Positions 11,925 through 23,589 are shown, numbered from the stretch's first letter. The stretch is 64,000 nt of DNA from Metridium senile (GCA_949775045.1 OX459107.1:13157918-13221917), one strand, 5' to 3'. A program made the numbers and translations. Notes: generated from the sequence alone by a model not told the origin.

Positions 11925-12443
11925 AACAGATTGCGTTACATGCACATAGGAATATGTATATATTAAATATATGCAAGCTTAATAACTTATATAAACATAA
12001 GTTGGTTGAAACTATCATTCATCTAGTAACTAAGGTTGGTGGTCTTTACAAATTTATGGAACTTCAAGAGCTTACACTAATGTCATGTAATGGGCTGCCT
12101 GTTTGTTATCGATATAAACACGTACGGCTAAAAATATTGACATAGCTTTTAGTTGCCTCAACTATCTATAAAAAATTACTTTCAAATAACTATTTTAACT
12201 GTTATTAAACGAGTTATCATGGGCAGTGTTTTGTATTCGTGCAAAACTTTCAAAAAAGTTAATAGGTGATCCGTCATACAAAGCAAAACAATTGTTGACA
12301 GTCATTTGAGCACATTGCGTTACATGCACGTCGGGATGTATGCATTGCTTTTATCCCAGAAATAACTAATATAACAGATGTTGGTTGAAACTAGTATTCA
12401 TTTAATAGCTAATTATAATGTGAGTGGTTTTATAAATCTATGG
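11925..12443 (-). repeat. Partial duplication at the inner edge of the right arm
   Basis: The segment 11930-12062 resembles 12310-12443 in order: ATTGCGTTACATGCAC, then GTTGGTTGAAACTA, then a TTATAAATCTATGG-like end. The right arm therefore carries an extra diverged copy of part of itself, which the left arm lacks. Internal modular repetition of this kind is seen in foldback-type elements. Confidence 0.65.
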
Positions 12444-13076
12444 AAGATTTTCGCAATAGTTTGGCGATAGTTTACACGGCAAAACGAGTAACGGCTAGAC
12501 AAAACATGTCAATTTCAGAGTCGCTAAAGTTGAATTTTAACCAACTTTGAGATCGCTGTTCATGCCATACAACCAAAATACGGACGTAAATTTTTATATC
12601 AGCATCAAGGCCATCACTTCTTCTATATAAATCGAGAATGTCGTTGGATTTGGTTGTATCGCACATAGTTTAAAAGTCCATTCTTCTGAGGCTATTTTTA
12701 GAAGCAGAAAAAGTATGGTCGACAAGAAAATTCGTAAAAAATTTAGTTTTTGATTTTAATCATTGAAAACTACATAATATAATGTCTAAATAATGAACAA
12801 GAATATTATGTTACTTAAAATTTCAAAGGTTAAATACTTTCGTCACGCCAGGCTATTGAAGTGGGGTAATCTGAGATCGCTAAAATTAGCATATTCACCC
12901 ACTCTCACAAAAATCCTCATTTCTCGAAAACTAAGCAATATTTTTACTAATGAAGTAGATTGGGATGATTGGGATATAATAGGGTACAAAATATAAAAGT
13001 ATTGGCAAAATCGGATTTTTGACCATTGCCACGATTTACAAGCCGATGTCTGATGCTACCTGACATACGCTCTTAA
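12063..13076 (-). repeat. Right arm of the 4-kb long inverted repeat
   Basis: This is the reverse complement of 9102-10112. The two arms enclose a spacer of about 1.95 kb containing a G-rich tract, the (TA)n run and unrecognised AT-rich sequence. No transposase-like frame is seen in arms or spacer, so if mobile it is non-autonomous. Confidence 0.9.
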
Positions 13077-14876
13077 ATGTGAAAATCTTTCAAGTATAGC
13101 GTTGTTTTTACAATAAACAATCAAAGCCAAGTGTCTTTACTTTTTCCGTTGTGTGATATCCCGCTGATGAATGGATGGAAGAGCACATGCATGGATGCTA
13201 CACATTGCTACATGGATGGTCATTTGTAGAATTAGCGGTCTTTCTTTCTTTCTTACAGCGTGATTCAGCACACGGCTGTTAATGTCTCAATACAAAACCT
13301 GTGTAAACTTCACAAACAGAGAAGACGGCCTAACAGGAGTATCAGCAGTGGTTGTGTGTGATTTAGCCCACACCTTACGAAAGTGCAGCGATGACACTTT
13401 AATGGATAACGGTCCTTTCAGTAGGTATCCATGAGACACTATTGTGGCCCGTTACAAATCACAGTTCAAGAACGATGACTCACTTATAACAACAATTGAT
13501 AACAACAATACTAAGTAAACTAATGCTTGCTGCTCTATTCGGTAGATAAGATATAAAAATATTGAGAAAACACAAACAAACTCGATTGTAATATTTTTAT
13601 TTGTTTTTGTAGTCAGTTTGTTCTTGTTGTTCTTGTCTACCAATTCTATTATAGAATCGTACAAAAACCCAAATAAACGGACTTAACCATAACAACCATC
13701 CACTATGGAATAAACTACACTATCTTATAGATTATAAAAAGATAGATGACTTTAATTCTCAGTACGCGACTACCAGTCATTTGATCGAAGTATTGTGGGA
13801 GACAAAGAGCGAGTTTCTAATATGTTTTACAGGTCAGTATAGCAGACTGGTGGCTCATGTATTCCATAACGAATCTTTGTTGTTGGCCTTTGGAAATCAC
13901 CACATATAGAATCTTGTTCTGTCAGCTTTACAACAATAAGCAAAGCTAGACTTCTGTTGCTTTCCTTCTGCAACAATAGCGGTCAGACCATTAGCTAACG
14001 ATGTGTATCGACGATACCTGGTATATATATATACCGGCAAACTCTTTGTACTTTGTCTCAAATCAAATGAACTAGTGACCGAACACACTTGGACCTTTAA
14101 AACTGAGCGACAACCATGTAGTCTTTCTTTCAGCGAACTCAATACAATATAATGTACACACATTAAAACCAGGAAATTATACCAAAATAGTAACTATACT
14201 ACCTAATAGTGGATTTTTGACCAGATACAACAAATACAATACCATCAGTCATTAATACGACTGACTTGTCTTTGATAGTGACTAATAGTCACTAAATATA
14301 ACTATAGAGAAAATGCAGTTAACTTAATTGCCATGAAATAATATCAAGTAAATTCTAACAAATAGTCACTATTTTGTACTAAATTATTGTTGCTACTATT
14401 CACCCAGAATAAATAATAGAACAAAGGATAATAAGGTTTCTTGTGTATTACTGATGTTCTGGTTGTATTACTGATGTTGTGGTTGAGCGATAGTGACAAA
14501 TAGTCACTATTTGTATTTGTTAGTACTTTCTTAGATTACACATCATGGTTTAACTGTATGCATTTGCTCTATTAGGTTGAAACAGCTTTATGATTTTATT
14601 TCATAGTTGAAATGTTTGATCTTTACTAGTATTGTGGCCTTTAAATCCCAGTGTCATGCTCGTTTGAGAACCTATTGAGAAAAGAATAGGGGACAGGTAC
14701 AACTTTTCTTAAAAGACCTGTATATACATCCATTTCAATAAAGGTTTGACAAGAGAAAAGACTCATCTATGATATGGATCATGAATGTCTTTGAATATCT
14801 TCACTGCAGGATTAAAAGATATATATGTAAAGCATCTCTAAAAATGTTCACGGAACCGACTCAAAGTTCTTCAACG
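13077..14876. other. No gene; diverged MITE-like repeats
   Basis: No coding region is recognised. Between about 14175 and 14570, short motifs such as AATAGTCACTA recur on both strands and relate this part to the MITE at 3010. The frames at 13452 and 13897 on the minus strand have no domain. Confidence 0.4.
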
Positions 14877-15086
14877 TAGCAAGCAGTTAAATTAGTGTGG
14901 GCTACGTCAGTGTTTCTAATGATATAGCTAGCTAGTCTTACTCTTTTACTCCGACGAAGAGCTAAAGCTCGAAACGTCAGTAAAGTTAAGTCAACATTTT
15001 TTACGGAGTTACAAATTTCATTATATTACCTATCATTTATATCAAACACCGACGCAGCCTATACTAGTTTACTCGGTAGTTTCCAT
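14877..15086. mobile_element. Palindromic element carrying a hammerhead-like core, copy 1
   Basis: Outer arms pair: TAAATTAGTGTGGGCTACGT near 14887 on the left is a diverged complement of CGACGCAGCCTATACTAGTT near 15050 on the right. The hammerhead-like motif sits in the central part. The right half is shared with 16547-16645 and, in part, with 48878-49078. Arms of this sequence also occur in the 70-bp minisatellite units at 1394-2090. Confidence 0.7.
14943..14985 (+). ncRNA. Hammerhead-ribozyme-like motif (PLE/retrozyme type)
   Basis: The order of parts fits a minimal type I hammerhead. Helix I 5-prime strand CTTTTACT (14943-14950) pairs with AGTAAAG (14979-14985). The core CCGACGA (14951-14957) stands where CUGANGA is expected. 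Helix II is GAGC-TAAA-GCTC (14959-14970), followed by GAAA (14971-14974), a 2-bp loopless helix III (AC/GT) and the cleavage triplet GTC (14976-14978). Such minimal helix III forms are known from Penelope-like elements and animal retrozymes and are thought to work as dimers. The U4 to C change and an extra A before helix II suggest weak or lost activity. Confidence 0.6.
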
Positions 15087-15924
15087 TTATTTAGCGTCGG
15101 AAAGGTTAACTATTTACCAAATGCTACTGATGTTTCAATAACAACAACAATAATGATAATAATAATAAAAAATAGGTCGAAGTAGTACCATGTTTAATTT
15201 TCACACGACTTACAAACACCTCTTTGATAATAATTTATTTTTTTCTAATATGTTATCAACTAGCTATATTATATGTAAATGTAATGTGCGCTTTTCAGAA
15301 CTGTCCAAATGCGCTTTACATCTAGCCATATGTCTCTTTATATTCTAATAACAAATAGGATATTTATATAACTGATTAAATCAGAAAATATAAAAATAAA
15401 GTAGGTTGAAAAGACAATGATGCGCTGTGTGGTAGCCACAATGACTGTAATTCACAGCGTAGGATGGAGCCATAACTGGCAGATGTCGCTTTATTTCAGT
15501 ATATATCTTGGATATTTCTATTTGTTTCTATGAATGCCCCAAGCAATAGTGATAATTGCTGGCCATAGGGCTACAAGGTATGTCGTCATGTCAATGAAAT
15601 AACCTATAATGTATAATTATAACAATAAATATATGATATGCGCTATATAAACACTAAACACGAATAATGGTCTAAAAAGTGCCGATTCATTGCGGGCTCG
15701 TTTTGTGCTGGCTAATTTGAGGTTTTCCCGCAAAGGGCAAAGACGTACAAAACCTCACCGCGATCACAATTACCTACGCGGCAAAACTAACAAGTGAAAC
15801 TGCTGCACAAAAATGCTTGAGCCTGTCGAACAGTTCCCCTTTCCGTTCTTGCATTATACGGCGGTACACTTGTTGTTTGAATCTCTCTATTGTTTTGGTG
15901 AATTCTGGTACTCGGACTAGGATG
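15087..15924. other. No gene recognised
   Basis: AT-rich sequence. A somewhat GC-richer patch at about 15690-15860 has no repeat partner or frame that I can identify. Confidence 0.35.
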
Positions 15925-16006
15925 TAGCCTGCGTCACATCCGGACTTTTTCTCGGTTAAGTCCGTCCGGACTTAACCGAGAAAAAGTCCGGATGTGACGC
16001 AGGCTA
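15925..16006. mobile_element. Perfect-palindrome MITE, TAGCCTGCGT ends, 9-bp TSD
   Basis: The 82-bp element folds on itself with a 2-nt loop; the ends are TAGCCTGCGT and ACGCAGGCTA. It is flanked by the exact 9-bp duplication ACTAGGATG (15916-15924 and 16007-16015). It shares ends with the 104-bp element at 38949-39052. A 9-bp duplication fits the Mutator/MULE superfamily; no transposase is present. Confidence 0.88.
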
Positions 16007-16264
16007 ACTAGGATGAGTCTAAGAGATAAATAAGTAGCCAATCAAATACGATGTAAGATTGACCAATTATATAGAGTTATAGGATCTTTCTTCCATCCAA
16101 TCGTAATGGTTTAAAGAGTAATCTTAGCCGATCGACACATCAGAAATATCAGAAATACAGACTAGTATTAGTATAACAAACCGAGCAGATCAACTTGTGG
16201 AACCACTCGGTCGATATAATTAATGTACAATGATGAATCTGAATATCTAGTATAATATACACCT

Positions 16265-16475
16265 ACTTGCAGTAAGGTTGTCATACAAAATAGAACATTT
16301 GTCACAAAGAAATTAGAACATTTGTGATTTAGTGCGAAAGGAATTAATTAAAAGACAAAAGAGAGAGTTCAGCTTGAGTGATCTTCTTTTGTCTTTTAAT
16401 CAATTCCTATCGTACTAAATCACAAATTAATGTTCTATTTTCTTATGACAACCTTACTGCAAGTAGGTGTATATA
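16265..16475. mobile_element. Nested hairpin MITE, TACACCTACTTGCAG ends
   Basis: The outer arms TACACCTACTTGCAGTAAGG and complement are bordered by TA. Inside lies a second hairpin of GGAATTAATTAAAAGACAAA type with loop AGTTCAGCTTGAGT. The inner module also occurs at 20805-20925 and, diverged, at 36297-36392. Confidence 0.8.
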
Positions 16476-16485
16476 TATAATATCG

Positions 16486-16647
16486 ATAGGTAACATAATG
16501 AAATTTGTAACACCGAAGGGCTAAAGATCGAAACGTCAGTAAAGTTAAGTCAATTTTTTTTACAGTGTTACAAATTTCATTCTATTACCTATCGTTTATA
16601 TCAAACACCGACGCAGCCTATACTAGTTTACTCGCTAGTTTCTATTT
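16486..16647 (+). mobile_element. Palindromic hammerhead-like element, copy 2 (decayed core)
   Basis: The stem ATCGATAGGTAACATAATG is matched by a near complement at 16575-16593. The central motif at 16512-16545 retains GAAGGGC-TAAAGATC-GAAAC-GTC-AGTAAAG, but the helix I 5-prime strand and the first core bases are deleted. The right flank is nearly identical to copy 1. It should be inactive as a ribozyme. Confidence 0.7.
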
Positions 16648-16765
16648 ATATATAATATCTAAACGCCTACAAAACGCTTCTTATTGAAGAATTCTTCCCG
16701 AGGAAGAATTGTCTCAATAAACCAAAATATTTGAAATAAAACCATATTAGTCTAGAGTAGAATGT

Positions 16766-17068
16766 AATAATAATAATAACTTTTTTAACGTCTCAATCTT
16801 CTAGCTGGACGCAGTGCGCCCTACTAATCGGGGAGACTCACTCACACTCACTACCTCTACGTTTAATATTTTGCACACAACTCGGCTCAACATGTTCATT
16901 TTTGCTGAGTGAGGAAAACCAATAACCCAGAGAAAAACCCTCGTGGCATAGGAGAGAAGAACACATCAAACAAACTCAACTCACATACAATCCATGCCCG
17001 GGCCGGGACTCGAACCTGGACCACAGCGGTGAGAGGCCAGCGCTCTCACCGCTAGGCCACCCATGCCA
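16766..17068 (-). mobile_element. tRNA-Glu-like SINE, full length, minus strand
   Basis: Read on the minus strand, it has the same A box (complement at about 17049-17059), exact B box GGTTCGAGTCC (17006-17016) and body as the SINE at 930. The tail is a TAATAATAATAA-type run at 16766-16780. It ends about 150 bp downstream of a GPCR gene. Confidence 0.85.
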
Positions 17069-17219
17069 CCCATCAAAATGTCTGGAAGTATATGATATCA
17101 GTAACACCTTTGTTGCTAAGCAACTAGTTGCTGTCAATTGTTGCTATGCATGTACGGTCAGCTTCTCTTCATGGAGACCATCGTACTTCTATACCTGAAG
17201 GAAACTATACCAAACGATG

Positions 17220-18215
17220 CTAAACATTGGTGTTTCTTCTTAACTGTAGTGAAGAAGGCGGGTTTCTCGGCGGTCCGTTAGCTGCATTTTCTGTCGCTTG
17301 TTCGCCTCTGATAATTATTTTTCGGCAGCAAAGTAACCGTTTTAAAGCAACACGGAAGTCTTTATTGAGAAAACCATAAATGGGAGGGTTTAACAGAGAG
17401 TTTCCATAATGCATCCATTTAGAGACTAGAATAAGAATAGTACTTACATACGGGCAAGTATCGTTCTCACACGTGCTGTAAATCGCGTTGATCACCACAA
17501 ACGGCAGCCAACAAACTACAAAGGCACCTACTACAACAGCAAGTGTTTTGGCTGCTTTAAGTTCTCGTACGAAGCTGTATCTTTGATGTACAGAGTTTCG
17601 TTGTGAAGACTCCGCGTTAGCAACGCAGATTCTCCTTACTTGCTGCAGTGCAACACCAAACACAACCGAATAAGCTGTGATAATTATCAGCAGAGGAACC
17701 CAAAAGTACATGACTGATGCAATAAAGTTAAAAACCCTGTATTGCCACATGAAGTAGCTAGTGATTGCCATGGTAACCGAGTACACCCAGATAACTACGA
17801 TTGCTGTTTGGACACGAGCGGTTGTAATGTATTGGTAATACATGAGAGGCTTTTTGATACACAGACATCTATCAAGACTGATTGCTGCTAGATTCGCTAT
17901 TGAAGCTGTACCGGATAGTACATCCATCACAGTCCAGATACGTTTCAATAAATGTCCCAAAACCCAGGAAGGACCTGTCAATAGATATGCAACCAACACG
18001 GGCATAGAGAAGAGAGCTACACACAAGTCTGTTACCGCTAAAGACACCACAAAGTAATTGGTAGCTGTACGAAGTCGAGAAAATGTTGCAAACGCAGCAA
18101 TTACCAACGAATTGCCAAAAACCATGCCAACGATCAATAGAATAGAAAAAAAAGAAGCACTTATTCGGAATTGATGTGTAAATGTTTCAAGCTGGCCACT
18201 TGTTGTGTTGTTCAT
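17220..18215 (-). CDS. Class A GPCR, amine-receptor-like (copy A)
   Basis: The product is a seven-transmembrane receptor of 331 residues from the Met at 18213-18215; an upstream in-frame Met at 18284 would add 23 residues, but the chosen start aligns with the paralogue at 31820. Motifs in order: GNSLVIAAF (TM1), LAVTDLCVA (TM2), a TM3 with Asp at the amine-binding position (WTVMDVL) and DRC in place of DRY, IWVYS (TM4), a CWLPF core in TM6, an ECL3 cysteine pair (CENDTC) and NPPIY in TM7. The Cys that should precede the TM3 W...D motif is Lys, and ECL2 has no Cys, so the usual disulfide is absent. Such receptors signal through G proteins at the plasma membrane; the ligand is unknown. It is intronless and inverted relative to its near-identical copy at 31820. 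Confidence 0.92.
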   Translation of the reverse strand: MNNTTSGQLETFTHQFRISASFFSILLIVGMVFGNSLVIAAFATFSRLRTATNYFVVSLAVTDLCVALFSMPVLVAYLLTGPSWVLGHLLKRIWTVMDVLSGTASIANLAAISLDRCLCIKKPLMYYQYITTARVQTAIVVIWVYSVTMAITSYFMWQYRVFNFIASVMYFWVPLLIIITAYSVVFGVALQQVRRICVANAESSQRNSVHQRYSFVRELKAAKTLAVVVGAFVVCWLPFVVINAIYSTCENDTCPYVSTILILVSKWMHYGNSLLNPPIYGFLNKDFRVALKRLLCCRKIIIRGEQATENAANGPPRNPPSSLQLRRNTNV

Positions 18216-18284
18216 TTTAAGTCTATTTGGAAGGAAGGCAGTCGATATTACCTTGTGACAAACAACTGACATATAAGTACTCAA

Positions 18285-19369
18285 CTATTACCTGTGTTTT
18301 GGCTTTCAAATGGTCGGTTCACGCCGACTTTCTTCCGGCGACGCTAAGCATTTAAGAACAATTATTGAAATGCGGTAGTGATTGAAGATATCGAATGTTC
18401 GTCCATTATTTCAACATCACTTGCCTTAAAGGTATCTTATACATCTTTCAAACGTTCACAGATATCACTTATAAAGTCAGTTTGTACCACTATCAGATCA
18501 TAACTGAACACACCATTGACCGCCATTAAAATAGAGTTTCACCATCGATTTGTTGATCAGATATATTTGGTTTTATAGTGATGGTCATCCGTAGATCGAT
18601 AAACACCGATTGACGGCTGTAAGTTTGGAGATATGAACACATGCATAATGAACCTTGCATGCACGTATGTTGTAGCTATGAGTGAAGCAAGTTGCACGGA
18701 CCGTATTTAATGATAAAAGACCCTATATAGTACTATGCGGTATCGAATGTGTAGTGTTAATATAACATGTTTATATATAACCCGGTGACTAGTAAGCCTG
18801 GGTTCTCTGCAAGGGATACAATCTGTGTGTGTTTTTTTTACCGAGTTTTCTTTGATTACATAAATAGGATCAACAATACGTAAGGTTCAAAGGTTCAAAG
18901 TGTTTTTTTTTCCACACACAAAAAATCAAAGAATTACAAAAATAGAGGAACTACCCCCTACATTTTACTAGTTGTCGGTATATGACCTCCGATCCGATCA
19001 GGTGTAGTCGAGTGAACATTACCCATTAAAGGCCGGGCTGCTTATAATGGCAATCGCTTGTTTTTCGATACTTGAATAATTTTCTTCTTCGGCTTTCTCT
19101 ATAAGCTTATTTTGTTCATAGGTGGAAATAGCTTCAGCTGTATGCAGTCAGTCAATCAATGTGCTTTTTTGTGCGTTTTGTTTGAAATGAATACTTGCAT
19201 GCTGTGTATTTTGTCGTTTTGTTTTTCAGTCAAGGTTTTTCTAGCGCTCAGTAGACAGTTAAGTGGCTGTGCCCGCGGCCAACAACGGAATTCATAGGTC
19301 CATTAGGAAAATCTGTTTTTTTGTGTGCAATTCACTTGTTATATAGTTTACATACGCATACCTTGATGA
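18285..19369. other. No gene recognised
   Basis: Region 5-prime of GPCR copy A. No exon, clear promoter motif or repeat boundary is recognised. Confidence 0.35.
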
Positions 19370-19504
19370 TAATGATGATTATGATGATGTTGTTGTTGTT
19401 GACGATGATAACGTTGTTGTTGTTGTTGATGATGGTGATATTGATGACGATGGTGATGGTGTTGATGGTGATGATAATGATAATGATGATAATGGTAATG
19501 ATGA

Positions 19505-19535
<31 letters not shown>

Positions 19536-19795
19536 GATTATGATGTTGTTGTTGATGGTGATGGTGATGATGACGGTGATGATGGTGTTGATGTAAATAT
19601 TGAAGATTGTGATTGTGCTGATGATGATGGAGATGATCATGATGGTGTTGATGCATGTGATGGTGATGATAATAATGATGGCGATGTTGATGATGATAGT
19701 GATGCTTATGATGTCGATGATGATGTTGTTGATGGTGATGGTGATGCTAATTATGTTGATAGTGTTGGCGATGACGTTGTTATTATTACATACGT
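19370..19795. repeat. GAT/GTT compound microsatellite
   Basis: A mixed run of GATGAT, GTTGTT and GGTGAT triplets with many variants. The His/Gln-, Asn/Ile- and Met/Leu-rich frames on either strand are translations of this simple sequence. Confidence 0.95.
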
Positions 19796-20514
19796 AGTAA
19801 TCACTATGTTTTTACATCGTATACCTATAATAGTTTTGTTGGTAATACATACAGCAATAATGCACAAAGTGTTACTCATCTAAACTATCTTAAGCCAATT
19901 AACCATAATGCACTAAAAGCGATGTTTTTTTTATGTCACTACCTCGGAATAACTCGATCCAAACGCTAGAAATATTTAATAAGTAATGGTTATTGCTTAG
20001 TGGTGGGCCTAACTTCTTGATGTCCATTTACAATAATGAACTGCAGTGGCTATAGACTTTATAAGGCACCCGGTTGCTTGATAGTTTATATAAATGATTA
20101 TATCGATTCATTGTCAAACGTCTACTATATAAATAACCAATGTTTCGTTTCTTCTATCGATAGTGTTTCATTCTTGACCATATATAGACGTAAGTTTATT
20201 TTTCGGAAGTATTTAGTGCTCAGTATATTGGAAAAATTGAATTAATATAGGTTTAAGGGCCCCACGCAAACTATATATACCTAATTAGTAATGGTTAATC
20301 CTGTTTGTAAAGCGGGTTTTATTAGCGACGATGTACAGCTGTTAAAAAGGTTGAGTCATTCTTGTAAAATTAAAATAACAACATCTATTTGCTTGTTTTA
20401 TGGAGCTGTTTTTTTTTCTTTCTATTAAACTCTCTCTATCTAAGTTGTACTGGTATATAATGATATGTATTTTTTATATACACATAATTGCAATAACATT
20501 ATTGAAGGAATAGA
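19796..20514. other. No gene recognised
   Basis: AT-rich sequence with short frames only (e.g. 20036-20245), none with a domain or splice context that I can support. Confidence 0.35.
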
Positions 20515-20790
20515 AAACGCGCGCGCGTGCTTTGTGCAGTTATAAAGCAAGCGGGGTTGTCAGAACACGAGAGAAGTGTTAAGAGAAGCACGACGCGAAG
20601 CGGAGTGCTTCTCAACACTTTTCGAGTGTTCTGACAATCCCCAAGTGCTTTATAACTGCATAAACAGCACAGAAAGCAAGTTTTTTATTCCTTTTATAAA
20701 ATACAATTTGATCAACATGCAAACGCGCGTGCTGTGTGCTCTCATAAAGCACGCGCCTCAACCAATCAAAATACGTGATTTCTAATAGTT
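20515..20790. mobile_element. Hairpin element, AAGCACGCG/GTGTTCTGAC family
   Basis: The left part from GTGCTTTGTGCAGTTATAAA (about 20527) is complementary, with some variation, to the part ending ATAACTGCATAAACAGCAC at 20670. The stem includes GTCAGAACACGAGAGAAGTG. The following part (20700-20790) ends ..CTCAACCAATCAAAATACGT. A diverged copy of the whole lies at 55240-55390 and leads directly into the 23-bp minisatellite there. Confidence 0.7.
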
Positions 20791-20804
20791 ATTTTATAAT
20801 GTCA

Positions 20805-20925
20805 TATAAAAAAGAAAATTACAAAATAGGAATTAATTAAAAGACAAAAGAAGAAGTTCAGCTTGAGTACTTTGCTTTTGTCTCAGTTTTAATTAATTCC
20901 TATTTTGTAATTTTCTTTTTTATAC
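20805..20925. mobile_element. Hairpin MITE with AAAGACAAAAG module
   Basis: Arms beginning AAAAAAGAAAATTACAAAAT and ending in the complement enclose GGAATTAATTAAAAGACAAA and a loop AGTTCAGCTTGAGT. It is the inner module of the element at 16265 standing alone, directly abutting the next MITE at 20933. Confidence 0.8.
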
Positions 20926-20932
20926 ACCCTTT

Positions 20933-21201
20933 CCGAGAAAGTTTATCACCCGTGAAAAGCACACACGCTAGTGGCGCAAAGGATCATGGATCAGTTCGGA
21001 AACTAAATGTGCATTCGGAACGCCTTTCTCGTTGTTTGAAGTCAGAACGGTCATTTTTCCATAACATATTGACAAGTGTGGCGATGTGGCCATGAAATCC
21101 TGGGTTCTAGTAAAGTATACATAGGTTACTCATAATCCCCTGCGCTACTAGCTTGTAGGCTTTTCACTTCACGGGTGACAAAGTTTCTCGGAAACGGTGT
21201 A
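20933..21201. mobile_element. MITE with TACACCCTTTCCG ends, copy 2
   Basis: The same ends and interior as 3809-4099, flanked by TA at 20931-20932 and 21202-21203. Interior landmarks shared with copy 1 include GGCGCAAAGGATCATGGATC. Confidence 0.85.
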
Positions 21202-21203
21202 TA

Positions 21204-21844
21204 TAGGTGAGTGTTTACAAGTGTTGGTGTTGTGATGCTAATTTGCCAACCATTTTCACAATAGACTTGTTAATTTTCTTTGTGCAAATAACAATATACG
21301 TCAATGTACGTGCACAAATACGTCAATGTACGTCCACTTCTAATGATAGAATGTCTTACTGATACAAGCAGTACTCTAATATCATACATTGTACAAAATG
21401 CAATATGTTTTTCAGTTTCTTGTGTTTACTGACAACGGCCAATTATCACCTGTTGTGGCCGTCATTGATAGCTTTTTTTGGCGCATTCAAGACATCATGG
21501 CGACGTCCTATTGTAATTACTGTTAGCATAATTAACTAAGTTATTAACATAGAATACATGCAAAGTGATCTGTAGAAAAAAGGCGCAAATGTTACTACCA
21601 TCGGGGGAAGTGACAAGCAAGAACAATCATTTGGATTTTGACAGTGATTTAAAGGCAGGTCAGTATAGAATACAACTACTATATAGATAGATGTTAATAG
21701 TCGTGTCATTATCGGTAACTTGAGGACAACAAGTTTATTCAGTAGTGTTTACACTATTTGGTGCTCTTTAAATAAATAATTCATTATCATTAATGCTTGA
21801 GTATCGCGGCTTTTCTTCGCGATGATATTTTAAACCGGCCTTGT
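21204..21844. other. No gene recognised
   Basis: AT-rich, with short direct repeats such as ACGTCAATGTACGT near 21300-21330. No coding signal. Confidence 0.35.
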
Positions 21845-22265
21845 AGAATAACATAATAACAATAACAACAGCAGCAACAATTACAACAATAACTAGAACA
21901 ATTGTATCAAGAACAATAGCAACAGCAATAGAAACAACAACAGCAAAGTCAAGAAGAAGAAGAACAACAACAACAACAAAAAGAACAGCAATATCAACAA
22001 CAATAACAACAACAACAACAACAATAACAACAACAACAACAACAACAACAAAAAGAACAGCAATATCAACAACAATAACAACAACAACAACAACAACAAA
22101 GAGAACAGCAATATCAACAACAATAACAACAACAACAACAACAACAAAGATAACAGCAATATCAACAACAATAACAACAACAACAACAACAAAAAGAACA
22201 GCAATATCAACAATAACAACAACAACAACAACAACAAAGAGAACAGCAATATCAACAACAACTGA
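21845..22265. repeat. (CAA)n microsatellite with higher-order units
   Basis: CAA triplets are punctuated by a recurring AGAACAGCAATATCAACAA segment spaced about 55-65 bp, giving a higher-order repeat. The Val/Leu-rich minus-strand frames across it (171 and 122 residues) are not genes. Confidence 0.95.
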
Positions 22266-22756
22266 TAACAATAATATCAACATCAGTTGAACGACAACAA
22301 CACTATAAACAACACTCCATCATTAATACAACTGTTGGACAGCACTGCTTGAGCAAGCAAACAACAACAAAACATCATACAACATTTATAACAACAACGA
22401 AATAACTACTACAACAACACTATGATATTATTAAAGGAGACCAGTATTCTAATCACCGTGCTAATTAAGGGTAAGCATTAGGGATGACCCACTTGTAAAT
22501 AGTCCTTCACAGTAAATTAAGTTTTCAAGAATTCTAAGTTTATTTCTATCACTTGTCATTAGTTGGTCATTCTGTACAACTTGTAGGTCAAGAGTACTCT
22601 TTTAGCACTCTTAAAACGTTTGCGTTTTTATCATACATGGGATTGTTAGGAGCTAGGAGCAATTATCATGATTATTAACACCATCATCATCACCATTATT
22701 TTGCATCAAGCATTCATCATGCATTATCAATTTCACCTTCAATTTATCACCATCGT

Positions 22757-22879
<123 letters not shown>

Positions 22880-22896
22880 TTACCACCATTATCTGC

Positions 22897-23256
22897 CTGC
22901 AGAAAAGAGCAGCACGACTTATCTTAGATGAAAAATGCAAAGCCCCGTCTTTACCTCTATTTTTAAAACTTGTCTGGCTACCAATCGAATACCGTATACA
23001 ATATCTAAGAGCCACAACGTACCGTCTACAAGCCATTAAATGGACTAGCGCCATCCTATATTACAGGCCTTCTACTACCTTTTAACAAAGTTCATATAAT
23101 ATCAATACTCATGGTTCAAATAATAACTTGAAGCTTCCACTTACGAACTCAAAATCTGGATCGCGAACTTTTAGTTACCTAGCCTCCAGTGAATGGAACT
23201 TACTTCCTGATACTATCAAATCATCTACATCATGCACTCTCGTCATTCAAATCTAA
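22897..23256 (+). pseudogene. CR1/L2-like LINE reverse transcriptase C-terminal remnant
   Basis: The first frame reads QKRAARLILDEKCKAPSLPL, then FLKLVWLPIEYRIQYLR, and stops after about 60 codons. A shifted frame further on gives KLPLTNSKSGSRTFSYLAS followed by EWNLLPDTIKSS. These are the conserved blocks after the RT domain of CR1/L2/Rex-type ORF2 proteins. The copy is broken by a stop and a frameshift. The 3-prime end probably lies just beyond, where AAGCTTGAAAGCATGAA occurs twice (23280 and 23352). Confidence 0.8.
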
Positions 23257-23456
23257 ATATTTAAACATGTCTCTCAAAAAGCTTGAAAGCATGAACTTAT
23301 CTTAGGTTGTACTTTTTTTCAAATTAGGAATTTTCAAATTACATTTAGAAAAGCTTGAAAGCATGAATTACGTTAGGTCGTATTTTTTCCAATTTTTTCA
23401 ATTTTAAAACTGCATTTTGATAGTTTTATATTTTTATCATTTTAATTTACTTGTTT

Positions 23457-23511
23457 ATTATTATTATTATTATTATCATTATTATTATTATTATCATTAT
23501 TATTATTATTA

Positions 23512-23569
<58 letters not shown>

Positions 23570-23589
23570 CATCATCATCATTATCATCA

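Noticed and set aside
17842..18057. 71-residue frame antisense to both GPCR copies (also 31981-32196)
   Set aside because: Identical only because the GPCR copies are identical; shadow frame on the opposite strand.
21768..22283. 171-residue hydrophobic minus-strand protein
   Set aside because: Val/Ile/Leu runs from the CAA microsatellite; not a membrane protein gene.
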